In this document: piece after piece, positions 1 to 7,315 of the stretch
Numbering within the stretch: the stretch's first letter is position 1
Layout: every line of letters begins with the position of its first letter
IMG/VR virus record: IMGVR_UViG_3300025168_000093
Coordinates: 1-59,526 of that record
Length of the DNA stretch: 59,526 nt
Strand: one strand, 5' to 3'
DNA from: a virus
Notes under the pieces: model-generated
What the model was told of the DNA's origin: nothing
Seen by the model: the letters and a program-made list of their open reading frames with translations, nothing else
Database searches by the model: none
Position numbers and translations under genes: made by a program

Positions 1-1
1 G

Positions 2-265
2 TATTATCACTCGCAACAAGACAGGGAGAGGCACATAGAGGGCGCTTTGCAGAGATTGAGGGACAAGAAGGGAGACAGGTTGGACCTCACTGACTCGGAG
101 AAGAGGATTGGAAGTATCTCCACAGGTAGGCATGACGAGTTGGATGCGATGGATTTCGATGACATAACCAGCGGTTGGGACTTCTTGGAGGATTGGGAGC
201 AAGATTGGTTGTTGGATAATCGTTTTGACGAACTACCTATGTGGGTACAGGAGAATTACTCATGA
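2..265 (+). CDS. C-terminal part of an unknown acidic protein (5' cut by window)
   Basis: The reading frame is open from the first bases of the window, so the gene begins upstream and only its last 87 residues are visible. The visible part starts Arg/Lys-rich and ends in a strongly acidic, Trp-rich tail (DFDDITSGWDFLEDWEQDWL) before a TGA at 263-265. A TTG at 47 could be read as a start, but nothing supports it over the open upstream frame. No family is recognised. The gene ends just before the only sizeable non-coding gap in the window, so it probably closes the preceding transcription unit. Confidence 0.6.
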   Translation, partial: YYHSQQDRERHIEGALQRLRDKKGDRLDLTDSEKRIGSISTGRHDELDAMDFDDITSGWDFLEDWEQDWLLDNRFDELPMWVQENYS

Positions 266-453
266 ACTCCTTCAACCAAGCGATGTTTCTAATGAATCAT
301 TATTCTTTCTATACAATATATTAATAATAATATAATAATATAATATCTATATGAATAATAGAATAATTGTAATAATAGGTTATTTTTACCTAGAGCCGCT
401 AGGGTAAGGTTTAATGTGACCTCTATAGTGGCGTAGTGTGGGGAGACAGTAAG
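266..453 (+). promoter_or_regulatory. AT-rich intergenic gap, probable promoter region of the late operon
   Basis: This 188-base gap is the largest gene-free stretch here. Its first part (about 305-375) is a low-complexity run of TAATAA/ATAATA units offering several TATA-like boxes. An imperfect inverted repeat (TTACCTAG at 386-393 against CTAGGGTAA at 399-407, one bulged G) follows and could be an operator or a hairpin. All downstream genes are co-directional, so this is the natural place for a promoter driving the cluster. Function is inferred from composition and position only. Confidence 0.45.
386..407. repeat. Imperfect inverted repeat, possible operator
   Basis: Arms TTACCTAG and CTAGGGTAA flank a five-base centre AGCCG, with one extra G in the right arm. 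It lies about 50 bases before the first gene of the cluster, after the AT-rich promoter-like run. It could bind a dimeric regulator such as the AbrB-like protein encoded at 2152-2349, which is speculation. Confidence 0.35.
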
Positions 454-1107
454 ATGGATTACAATAGAGACGGACAAATTGACTCATCAGAATTGAGATT
501 GACAGGATTGATTTTAGCGCAATCAGCGTTAATAGGAACAGCAGTAGGAGTATTTGACTCAGGAATTTGGCTACCAGCAGGTAGTGGTAGTCATACAGTA
601 AACGGTATGACATATGCTATGGGTGCCTTGGCGGTACAAATCTTGGCTTATTATCTATTTAAGATGTTCTTTGAAAGAAGCATGAAAGATAGAGTAAGTA
701 CACAAAACCTTCAGAGAGATAAAGAAATAAGAATGAGAGATATTCAAAATTCTCACGAACAAAGAAGAATAGATATGGAACTTAGAGTACAAGAAATGCA
801 GTTAGAGCGCGAAATGATGATGTTTAGACAAAATCCTGAACTTTTTATGCATTCTGCTGAAACTATTACAGTGCCGGTGCCACCTAGACCAACAAATACC
901 CCGCCTAATAACGGGACTATGAGTTTAGGTTTAGACCAACTACATCAAAGTTCTATCCCTTATGTGGCACCTAGAGTAACTAATAACATAAATCACGTAC
1001 AGGCACAAGTAGATGCTATGGCGGATGATTTGGTACTTCAACAACAGAATGTTCGTCTTAAAAAAGACGGAACACCTGACATGCGATATTATAATGGAAA
1101 GAATTAA
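454..1107 (+). CDS. Membrane coiled-coil protein with N-terminal EF-hand-like loop
   Basis: A 217-residue protein of unknown family. Residues 2-13 read as a canonical 12-residue EF-hand/dockerin calcium loop: D2, N4, D6, G7, I9, D10 and E13 all sit at the expected positions. Two hydrophobic helices follow (about 17-34 and 52-72). Then comes a highly charged stretch with no proline, probably coiled coil (about 77-125), and a Pro/Asn-rich tail. ATG 454 is preferred over the upstream in-frame GTG 436 because GGGGAG at 439-444 is suitably spaced. It is followed by another membrane protein and a small GTPase, which suggests a shared membrane-linked role. The calcium binding is inferred from the loop pattern; a single isolated loop can be coincidental. 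Confidence 0.75.
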   Translation: MDYNRDGQIDSSELRLTGLILAQSALIGTAVGVFDSGIWLPAGSGSHTVNGMTYAMGALAVQILAYYLFKMFFERSMKDRVSTQNLQRDKEIRMRDIQNSHEQRRIDMELRVQEMQLEREMMMFRQNPELFMHSAETITVPVPPRPTNTPPNNGTMSLGLDQLHQSSIPYVAPRVTNNINHVQAQVDAMADDLVLQQQNVRLKKDGTPDMRYYNGKN

Positions 1108-1134
1108 TACAACTATGATATCAGAGGGTAATTA

Positions 1135-1392
1135 ATGGGCCGTATATTCAAGACCCCAAAAGATGACTCGGTTGAAGAAACTTTGAGGGCTATGCATCTC
1201 GCTAATACATTTGATAATCATTACGAATGGGGTATCGGTTGGATAAGAACCCTAATTGTGGGCGCTCTTATGGCTTTTTCAGTGAGTGCTATAGAAGCAA
1301 ACAGTACGTTGAGTCTTTGGGAACTGACGGTAGAATGGTTTTATGCAAAGGTAGAAAATTTTGCAAATTGGTTAATTAATTTAGTAAGTTGA
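1135..1392 (+). CDS. Small single-pass membrane protein
   Basis: An 85-residue protein with a polar N-terminus and one clear transmembrane helix at about residues 37-53 (WIRTLIVGALMAFSVSA). A second amphipathic, Trp/Phe-rich segment lies near the C-terminus. GAGGG precedes the ATG with normal spacing. It sits between the EF-hand membrane protein and the GTPase, with short gaps on both sides, so it is probably co-transcribed and could be a membrane anchor or partner for the GTPase. A holin-like role cannot be excluded from topology alone. No family recognised. Confidence 0.7.
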   Translation: MGRIFKTPKDDSVEETLRAMHLANTFDNHYEWGIGWIRTLIVGALMAFSVSAIEANSTLSLWELTVEWFYAKVENFANWLINLVS

Positions 1393-1402
1393 GGGATTTC
1401 TC

Positions 1403-2116
1403 ATGAGTATGACTGGTAGCGTATTAGTAGGTGCTGCCATTTGGGGACAAAATATATACAATTCTTGGAGACCTAGGAAAATTGGCATCTATGGTTCAAC
1501 CATGGTAGGTAAGACTACTCTTGATAGGTACATGACAACACCGGGAGAAATGGAAGATATACCTGATGAAGAGAGAACTCAACATTTCAAGTTATTAACT
1601 AAATATCTTTTACCAAAACCCACACGTAAAAGAATCACTTGGGAGGGTCAGAAGAGATTAGTCCATTCAGCAGATATAGGCGGTGAGCAAAAATATTGGA
1701 ATCTATGGGTCGAAGACATGGTGACAAGACAATGTGAAGCAGTTGTCTATATGTTTGATGACCGAGCCTTTAAAGGTGGAAAAGAAAGTTTAGACCAAAT
1801 AGCAGGTTTTACTTATCTAGTGGATGTTTTAACTACAAAAAATTGGAGATACCGTAATTTAAGGTCTAGGTGGAGAGGAAGAAAATATTCCCCTAAAATC
1901 ATTATGCTTGTGGCTAATAAGGCAGATAGGTACTTCGATAATGATGCAGCATTACTATGGCCGCAGGGTAGAATAGGCGAACATAAAATTTTCGACCCTT
2001 TCAGAGATGACCTAATAAGACTACAAAAAGCAGGGCTTAGAAGTAAGCGTTCTTTCATGGCTACAAGGATAGGTTGGAACGTAGAACCCACCTTCATAGA
2101 ACTATTGACCTCTTGA
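1403..2116 (+). CDS. Arf/Ras-like small GTPase
   Basis: A 237-residue P-loop GTPase. The motifs are in order and correctly spaced: G1 G31-STMVGK-T38, a switch I candidate Thr after Pro at 73-74, G3 D91-IGGE, G4 N172-KAD175 and a G5-like A220-T221. The G3 stretch DIGGEQKYWNLW closely resembles the Arf-family DVGGQ..I..LW pattern. Glu95 stands where Arf and Ras proteins have the catalytic Gln, so intrinsic GTP hydrolysis may be slow or altered. Residues 1-20 form a hydrophobic/amphipathic segment that could contact a membrane. GAGGGA at 1391-1396 precedes ATG 1403. Such GTPases are very unusual in viruses; they are common in eukaryotes and Asgard archaea, with MglA-type relatives in bacteria. 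Neighbouring membrane proteins suggest a membrane-associated task. The family call is strong; the role is unknown. Confidence 0.85.
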   Translation: MSMTGSVLVGAAIWGQNIYNSWRPRKIGIYGSTMVGKTTLDRYMTTPGEMEDIPDEERTQHFKLLTKYLLPKPTRKRITWEGQKRLVHSADIGGEQKYWNLWVEDMVTRQCEAVVYMFDDRAFKGGKESLDQIAGFTYLVDVLTTKNWRYRNLRSRWRGRKYSPKIIMLVANKADRYFDNDAALLWPQGRIGEHKIFDPFRDDLIRLQKAGLRSKRSFMATRIGWNVEPTFIELLTS

Positions 2117-2122
2117 GTGACC

Positions 2123-2133
2123 TTTTTTAATAA
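2123..2133 (+). promoter_or_regulatory. T-rich TATA-like box before the AbrB gene
   Basis: A TTTTTTAATAA run lies just after the GTPase stop and about 20-29 bases before ATG 2152, which has no good Shine-Dalgarno. This matches an archaeal TATA box driving a leaderless mRNA. A T-tract here could equally be an archaeal terminator for the GTPase transcript. Confidence 0.35.
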
Positions 2134-2151
2134 GCACCCATTGGGATAGAC

Positions 2152-2349
2152 ATGGCTAAGACAATAATGACAACCGCTTTGGTACACACAGGCGGAGGTT
2201 CTAGTAGTCTTAGAACGACTGTGCCGATGTGGATTGTAGAGCAATTTAATCTAAAATCAGGAGAAAAACTAGTATGGAAGGTCGCATCGGATGATTCTGG
2301 GGAGTTATTCATTAAGGTAAAGCCACGAGGTGTCTCCAATGGTACTTGA
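2152..2349 (+). CDS. AbrB/SpoVT-like swapped-hairpin DNA-binding protein
   Basis: A 65-residue protein whose core, SSLRTTVPMWIVEQFNLKSG followed by EKLVWKV and a short beta hairpin, matches the AbrB/MazE/SpoVT swapped-hairpin fold (pattern S-x-R-x-T-V-P ... L-x-x-G-x-x-L-x-W). The LRTTVP form is typical of archaeal members. These proteins bind DNA as dimers and act as transition-state or antitoxin-type regulators. No toxin gene is adjacent, so a transcriptional role in the virus is more likely. It overlaps the next gene by 11 bases. Confidence 0.8.
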   Translation: MAKTIMTTALVHTGGGSSSLRTTVPMWIVEQFNLKSGEKLVWKVASDDSGELFIKVKPRGVSNGT

Positions 2350-3325
2350 TATACCTGATAATATGTATCGGACTATGACCGGTCAACCTATACAACCAAC
2401 ACAATCATTAGGTCAATTAAGTGAATCAGCAATGGTTGCTTTATCCCATCAAGGTAATCCGCAATTCAATCAAGCGGCAATAATGGAACAAGCAATGGCT
2501 CAACAACAGATGATGATGATGGCTCAACAAAAAAATCTAGAAGTACCAAAAGTTAATTTTTATCCTTCAACTCATATAGACCCGCGTAAAGCCCGAAGAC
2601 AAGATATTAAGCAAGCATATAGATTATTGTCACCAGCGAAGAGATTTTGGTTAAGCCCTGCTAGATTATTTGGGCGCAAATATCGTTATAATAAAGAATC
2701 TTCACATTGTGTGATTGATGGTTGCGATTGTGCTGAATTGATTAAACATGATAATTTATATTCTAGAATAACTGATGATGAGTCAGGTAGAAGTCTTTGG
2801 GAAATGTATTGGAATAATCCTATCACTGGGCAAACCGAAGCATTCTTGGCACAAGACAAAGTTACATCCGGTCGAAGAATGAAAGGGACTTATTGCCCTG
2901 AACATCTTCATCTTTATCATCTCTTATGTAAATGGGAAGATGAACAAGAAAGAGAAGATGAATTGAGTCCTTCAAGGTTCAGAGATAAAATGAGAAAAGG
3001 CGTTAGTTTAGTTACCGTACCTGTTGCAGCCATAACTGGTAAACAAGAACCTTTACACCCTATGGTGACTAAATATGAACATTTTTTCACTGAAATAGAA
3101 AAAGATGCAATACAAAGTAAAGGCATTAATGTATGGCACATACCGAACCCTGACTCAGGAAATAATGATATCACTATGATTCAATTCGATATGAGAATGT
3201 TCCAAAAAGAAATTTTAGAAGCATCAATGCCAACACCAGCATTTCAGAGTTTCTTGAACCAACAACCGCCCCAACAAGTTCAAACTAATATACCCCCTCC
3301 GCTACAACAGGAGATTATACAATGA
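2339..3325 (+). CDS. Unknown protein with Cys/His cluster and Q/M-rich N-terminus
   Basis: A 328-residue protein. Residues 1-65 are Gln/Met-rich and probably disordered. A central region has C124, C129, C131 and then C186-PEH-LHLYHLLC197, a possible zinc site. The C-terminus is Pro/Gln-rich. ATG 2339 is chosen because GAGGTG at 2327-2332 is ideally spaced, whereas the in-frame GTG 2330 lies inside that site. It overlaps AbrB upstream and shares ATGA with the next gene, so translation is coupled. No family recognised; a virion or assembly role is only suggested by context. Confidence 0.75.
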   Translation: MVLDIPDNMYRTMTGQPIQPTQSLGQLSESAMVALSHQGNPQFNQAAIMEQAMAQQQMMMMAQQKNLEVPKVNFYPSTHIDPRKARRQDIKQAYRLLSPAKRFWLSPARLFGRKYRYNKESSHCVIDGCDCAELIKHDNLYSRITDDESGRSLWEMYWNNPITGQTEAFLAQDKVTSGRRMKGTYCPEHLHLYHLLCKWEDEQEREDELSPSRFRDKMRKGVSLVTVPVAAITGKQEPLHPMVTKYEHFFTEIEKDAIQSKGINVWHIPNPDSGNNDITMIQFDMRMFQKEILEASMPTPAFQSFLNQQPPQQVQTNIPPPLQQEIIQ

Positions 3326-3933
3326 CTCTAGGATTAAGTAACACAAATACAAATACATCAGGATTAAGTTTAGGTGCACAACAAGGATATGGTGCACAAC
3401 AAGGATATGGTGCACAACAAACACCTAACACATTTATGAATAATATGATGGGCAGCGCTGGTGCTAACCAATATTATCAACAACCTGTAGCACCACCTTC
3501 AGAAACTGAAATTTTATCTGCTATGTTAGGTACAATAAAACCTATAGAAAAATTTATGATATCACAAAATATGCCTGTATTCATAGAAATGATGTCTAAT
3601 ATATCTGCATTCTCTTTACTCAATGTGTTAAAAAACTGTAGTTTTAAAATAGATGACGAAGGAGTTATGAAATTAGATGTAATGTCGCTACCTTCAGACT
3701 TACAAACTCTAAGTGCTGAAAATATTATAGCACAATTGAACACATTACAAAACGTATCACAACAAGCAGTAACAAATGCCATGCAAGAACGAGACAGAAT
3801 TATCGGACTTTCACAACAATCTCTTCTACAAGGAGCACTAGGTGCAGCATTACAAGACCAAACTTTCTTAGAAAACGCTGGTAATGCCACCGGAGGATTT
3901 TTGAGAAGTGCATTCGGGCTACGCCCGCAATAA
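3322..3933 (+). CDS. Unknown protein with GAQQGY repeats
   Basis: A 203-residue protein. Residues 18-35 contain direct GAQQGY repeats encoded by an 18-base tandem repeat. The remainder is probably alpha-helical (about 55-175), ending in a Gly/Ala-rich segment and FGLRPQ. The ATG overlaps the previous stop (ATGA), indicating coupled translation. No catalytic motif or known domain is seen. The low-complexity leader followed by a helical body is common among virion-associated or scaffold-like proteins, but this is weak inference. Confidence 0.7.
   Translation: MTLGLSNTNTNTSGLSLGAQQGYGAQQGYGAQQTPNTFMNNMMGSAGANQYYQQPVAPPSETEILSAMLGTIKPIEKFMISQNMPVFIEMMSNISAFSLLNVLKNCSFKIDDEGVMKLDVMSLPSDLQTLSAENIIAQLNTLQNVSQQAVTNAMQERDRIIGLSQQSLLQGALGAALQDQTFLENAGNATGGFLRSAFGLRPQ
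3373..3420 (+). repeat. 18-bp tandem repeat, about 2.7 copies
   Basis: The 18-base unit GGTGCACAACAAGGATAT occurs twice in full and once in part, in frame, encoding GAQQGY units near the N-terminus of the 203-residue protein. Confidence 0.9.
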
Positions 3934-3949
3934 ATAGCGAGATGATATA

Positions 3950-4207
3950 ATGAATAATAGACCAAATACACCAATGGGTTTTGTCCCTAGACCAGTAGCC
4001 GAAATGACTATGCAAATGATGTCTCCAAAAAGAAGCGTTATTATTGATATGGTGATGATACAATTCATCAGTGCTATAATATTAGGATTAGGCGTTCTTA
4101 TGTTTAAAGGTGGAGATTTAACAGCCTCTGAAACTTCCACATATATGATTGGTGTCTTTGTTGCTTTTCTTTTATTAACTAGCATATATGCAAGAATTAC
4201 CCAATAG
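3950..4207 (+). CDS. Small two-helix membrane protein
   Basis: An 85-residue protein with a polar N-terminus and two transmembrane helices (about residues 30-51, VIIDMVMIQFISAIILGLGVL, and 64-81, TYMIGVFVAFLLLTSIYA) joined by a short loop. Size and topology would suit a holin or another small viral membrane protein, but no lysis enzyme is visible nearby, so the call stays general. It follows the preceding gene after a 16-base gap. Confidence 0.7.
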   Translation: MNNRPNTPMGFVPRPVAEMTMQMMSPKRSVIIDMVMIQFISAIILGLGVLMFKGGDLTASETSTYMIGVFVAFLLLTSIYARITQ

Positions 4208-4239
4208 CATTATGAAACGCACACCATATCGTTACTCGC

Positions 4240-4917
4240 GTGGGTGAGCAAGTTAGCAAACGTTCTTGCGCTTTTTGTCAGCACGAAGAGAGAGCAATTT
4301 ACGAAGAAGTAATGCTTTCCGGTGATATGACAGCAAAGCAATTGGATAAAGAAATGGGTTGGAGAACCAACACTTCTGATAGACACTTTAGGAATCATAT
4401 GGGAGACTATCATATGGCTGCTAATCCTAGTTGTATAATATGCTCTCATGTAGAGAGAAGTAATTTTGAAAATCGTTATTTTACTGATGGTAGCGAATCG
4501 GAAAAAATAGCAGAAGAATTAGAGATAGGAGAAAATACTGTCTTTCATCATATGAAATTTCATTTTCAACCTTTGGTTCAACGCTCGGCAGCAACTGAAG
4601 TAGCGATACAAGTCGGTGCTGAGATGAATGTTTTGCGTAGCAATGTGGAAAAACTAAACAATAGATTAAATGAGTTTTTAGATGAAACGACAATACACGA
4701 AGATGGATTTGTTAGAGATGCTGTTGGGCTACATAAAGAAGTCAGAGAATCAATCAAGGATTTAATGAAAATGGATGACCAATGGGGCACTAAGAATGAA
4801 ACACCTCATATTAATCAAACTATAAACGTCTTAAAGGTAGAACTTTCAAAAGAAAGTCCTGAAACTTGGAGAAGGATTCGTGAAACTTTATTGGCTCAGG
4901 AGGTTGAAGAATTATGA
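4240..4917 (+). CDS. Protein with two Zn-Cys/His HTH-like modules and coiled coil; possible small terminase
   Basis: A 225-residue protein. The N-terminal half is an internal duplication. Module 1 has C10-x2-C13 and H49/H53/H58; module 2 has C65-x2-C68 and H103/H104/H108. Each encloses an HTH-like stretch (TAKQLDKEMG; SEKIAEELEI). A coiled-coil-like region (about 125-175) and a charged C-terminus follow. DNA-binding domain plus oligomerising helix, encoded several genes upstream of TerL, fits a small terminase subunit. A transcription regulator is an equal alternative. The start is probably GTG 4240; no strong ribosome site decides it. The end shares ATGA with the next gene. Confidence 0.65.
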   Translation: MGEQVSKRSCAFCQHEERAIYEEVMLSGDMTAKQLDKEMGWRTNTSDRHFRNHMGDYHMAANPSCIICSHVERSNFENRYFTDGSESEKIAEELEIGENTVFHHMKFHFQPLVQRSAATEVAIQVGAEMNVLRSNVEKLNNRLNEFLDETTIHEDGFVRDAVGLHKEVRESIKDLMKMDDQWGTKNETPHINQTINVLKVELSKESPETWRRIRETLLAQEVEEL

Positions 4918-5318
4918 TTAATATAAGTGATTTAATGCAAATATCACATCCGGGCCATAGGCATTATTTTTCTAATAAAAATGTGCATGATAGCGACTTA
5001 CCTTTATTTTTGGACTATTGTGTGAACGTAGTCGAAAGATTCGACCATCATTCAGAAAAAAATTTTCAAATTGGTTTAGAAAACAAAGAATGTATAAACA
5101 ATATAGTCGTTTTGATGAAAAAATTAGATGAGACAGATGACTATGAAATAGTTCATGAATTAAGAAGAAATCTACATAAAGAGTTATCTAATTTTGATTA
5201 TTTATGTGAAGTTATGTCCAAGTGTTTTGTCTCTCCTAGTTTTGTAAAGGATTTCTACGAAAATCTTTCTGATAAACTAAATGATGAAATAACATCATAT
5301 GCGGGGATAGAGACATGA
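4914..5318 (+). CDS. Unknown helical protein
   Basis: A 134-residue protein, acidic and rich in predicted helix, with several His/Cys residues scattered but no clear metal motif. The ATG overlaps the stop of the Zn/HTH gene, and its own stop overlaps the start of the 666-residue gene, so three genes are translationally coupled. No family recognised. Confidence 0.65.
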   Translation: MINISDLMQISHPGHRHYFSNKNVHDSDLPLFLDYCVNVVERFDHHSEKNFQIGLENKECINNIVVLMKKLDETDDYEIVHELRRNLHKELSNFDYLCEVMSKCFVSPSFVKDFYENLSDKLNDEITSYAGIET

Positions 5319-7315
5319 CTGACCGAGCGGTAGACATTTCCAAATCGGGAATGACCGGTACAGGGTCAGACACGAGGATGTATGCTCCTCGTTCAGAATC
5401 TTCTCATATGTACCGTAATAATCATGAAGAAGACGATTATGGTACTGAAGACGGTGTTGCTCGTGATGAAAGATATCAAAAGAAGCAAAAAAAGAAAGAA
5501 GAAGAAAAAAGAAAACTTTCTCATATAAAACACATTAAAATAAAACCTAGAGATTTAGAAGGTTTAGAAGATGAAGTTGAAGATGAAAGAGAAGATGATA
5601 CCGAAAAAATAGATAATGATAGAGAATTATCTGCACTCACGGGTCCACCCGGTAATGGTGGTTTTGAAACAAGTATGGCCCAAGGAGCAAAAGGGCCGGG
5701 TGCAGCAGCAGGTGAATTATTTGCTATGAGCGAACCAATGCTAGATGCATGGTCAGAACTGATGAAAGCAAAAGCATACAAAGGTGTAGGTCGTAACAGA
5801 AATTTTTCCCCGATAACACGTGACTTAGAGCAAAATATTCAAAATTCAGTGAAAGATAAAGAAGCAAAAATAAGAGGTACTAGAAGTCACGCAATAAGAG
5901 GTACCGTGGGTGTACGAGACTCATTAACTTCTAATCAAAGAAGAGAAATGGATGGCATAAAAAGTCTACTTCAGAGGCATGGTAGTTTCAAAAACATGCC
6001 TGAACAATTAAGAAGAAAAGTTCTTCCAAACTTTCTTCGTTTAAACCAAACTAGAAGAATGAAAAGAAATGACGCAAAATATGACAAAGAATCACCCACG
6101 GATAGAAAATTTGTAAATAGTGTAGGAGTTAAAGGTGTAAATTTTTCTACAGGAGATTCTGAGTTTAGACCTCTAACCCCAAAGCAAAAACAAAGAACGG
6201 GTAGACTATCTGATTATACAAGAGATTTAGGTGAAGCGATAGAAGTAGAAAATTTCATGGATGATACAGCAAGTTATGCTCGATACAATAACGCTACAAC
6301 ACTACCACCTGTAGCAGTAACACCACCAACGCCAACGGAACGTGTAGCAGTGAAACCTGCTGTGGATGATAAAAAACTTTTTTCACAAGCGAAGCAACAA
6401 GGCATCGAGTTTGATGAAGATGGTAATATTATCAAAATGGTATTAGTGAAAAACGAATCAAGTAAAAAGAGGGCTAAAAGAAGAGATAAAGAAGCGAGAG
6501 CACATTGGCGACCTTCAACAGGACAATTCAAAACACCTCCCGGTGGTACTCTTGGTCCTAAAGGAGCAACTGGTAGAAGAGCCAAAGCACAAAGAAGAGC
6601 AGTTTCTAGAGGAAAATTAACCGGTATGATGGATGCTCCAAAAGCAGTAGAGATGGAACATAGAGGTGTTTCAGTAAAACAACCAATGTCTAAGTTCCCC
6701 GGTAAGTACAAGGAATACATGGGACAACAAGAAGCAAGGAATAGATTGGGTAATGTTAGAGTGCCGCATTCTTCACAAAGAAGATACGGACAGCGTAGTT
6801 ATTTTGCAGGAAAAACGGGCGGAGGTAGACTACCCGGAGTAAAAATACAAAAACCGAAAATACACTCTCCAAGAATGTCAGGTAAACCTGCACCTATGCG
6901 TCTCTCAAAACCAAAAATGCCTAGCGGCGGATTATCAGTAGGGAGAATGGGATTAACGGGAATGGGTCAACCACCGGTTGCAGTAGCACCTGCTGCGTTA
7001 CCACCGCCGCCACCAATGCCACCAATTGACCCAAATCAAATTCAAGCCAGTTCTGATAAAATAATTAACAGTGATTTGGTAAAGAGTAGCATATTAGGTG
7101 ATTTAGCAGAAATGAGAAGAATGTTATTCCAAATCAGAAGGGAAATCAAAGACAAAGATAAGAAAAGTAAAGGCGATGCTGGTGAAGATAAACCAAAAAC
7201 CAAAAACACTCCAATGAACCAAACATCTAGACCTGAAGGAGCGACTGAAGACGCTACCAATGATTCTCGCGCTTTTGGTATAGTTGCTGAAAATCGCGCG
7301 GGTGTAACACCATGA
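5315..7315 (+). CDS. Large basic, mostly disordered, probable virion protein
   Basis: A 666-residue protein dominated by charged and low-complexity sequence: a Lys/Glu-rich block near 50-105, many Arg/Lys-rich stretches in the middle, a Pro-rich segment (about 545-575) and a short helical segment near 585-620. The net basic character suggests contact with DNA or an acidic partner inside the capsid. A short motif (SQAKQQ followed by FDEDGNII, near 6380-6433) reappears at the C-terminus of the 372-residue protein at 26139-27257. The ATG overlaps the previous stop. No enzymatic domain is seen. The virion assignment is inference from composition and position. Confidence 0.65.
   Translation: MTDRAVDISKSGMTGTGSDTRMYAPRSESSHMYRNNHEEDDYGTEDGVARDERYQKKQKKKEEEKRKLSHIKHIKIKPRDLEGLEDEVEDEREDDTEKIDNDRELSALTGPPGNGGFETSMAQGAKGPGAAAGELFAMSEPMLDAWSELMKAKAYKGVGRNRNFSPITRDLEQNIQNSVKDKEAKIRGTRSHAIRGTVGVRDSLTSNQRREMDGIKSLLQRHGSFKNMPEQLRRKVLPNFLRLNQTRRMKRNDAKYDKESPTDRKFVNSVGVKGVNFSTGDSEFRPLTPKQKQRTGRLSDYTRDLGEAIEVENFMDDTASYARYNNATTLPPVAVTPPTPTERVAVKPAVDDKKLFSQAKQQGIEFDEDGNIIKMVLVKNESSKKRAKRRDKEARAHWRPSTGQFKTPPGGTLGPKGATGRRAKAQRRAVSRGKLTGMMDAPKAVEMEHRGVSVKQPMSKFPGKYKEYMGQQEARNRLGNVRVPHSSQRRYGQRSYFAGKTGGGRLPGVKIQKPKIHSPRMSGKPAPMRLSKPKMPSGGLSVGRMGLTGMGQPPVAVAPAALPPPPPMPPIDPNQIQASSDKIINSDLVKSSILGDLAEMRRMLFQIRREIKDKDKKSKGDAGEDKPKTKNTPMNQTSRPEGATEDATNDSRAFGIVAENRAGVTP

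Noticed and set aside
1813-2244. Minus-strand reading frames of 60-217 codons throughout the window
   Set aside because: They lie opposite well-supported + strand genes, lack ribosome sites and known motifs, and have typical shadow-frame composition.
3950-4207. Holin call for the two-helix membrane protein
   Set aside because: Topology fits, but no endolysin or spanin is nearby and archaeal viruses often lack classical holins, so it was left as a membrane protein.
4212-4247. 11-codon frame MKRTPYRYSRG before the Zn/HTH gene
   Set aside because: It is too short and has no supporting motif. It could be a leader peptide, but nothing indicates regulation.
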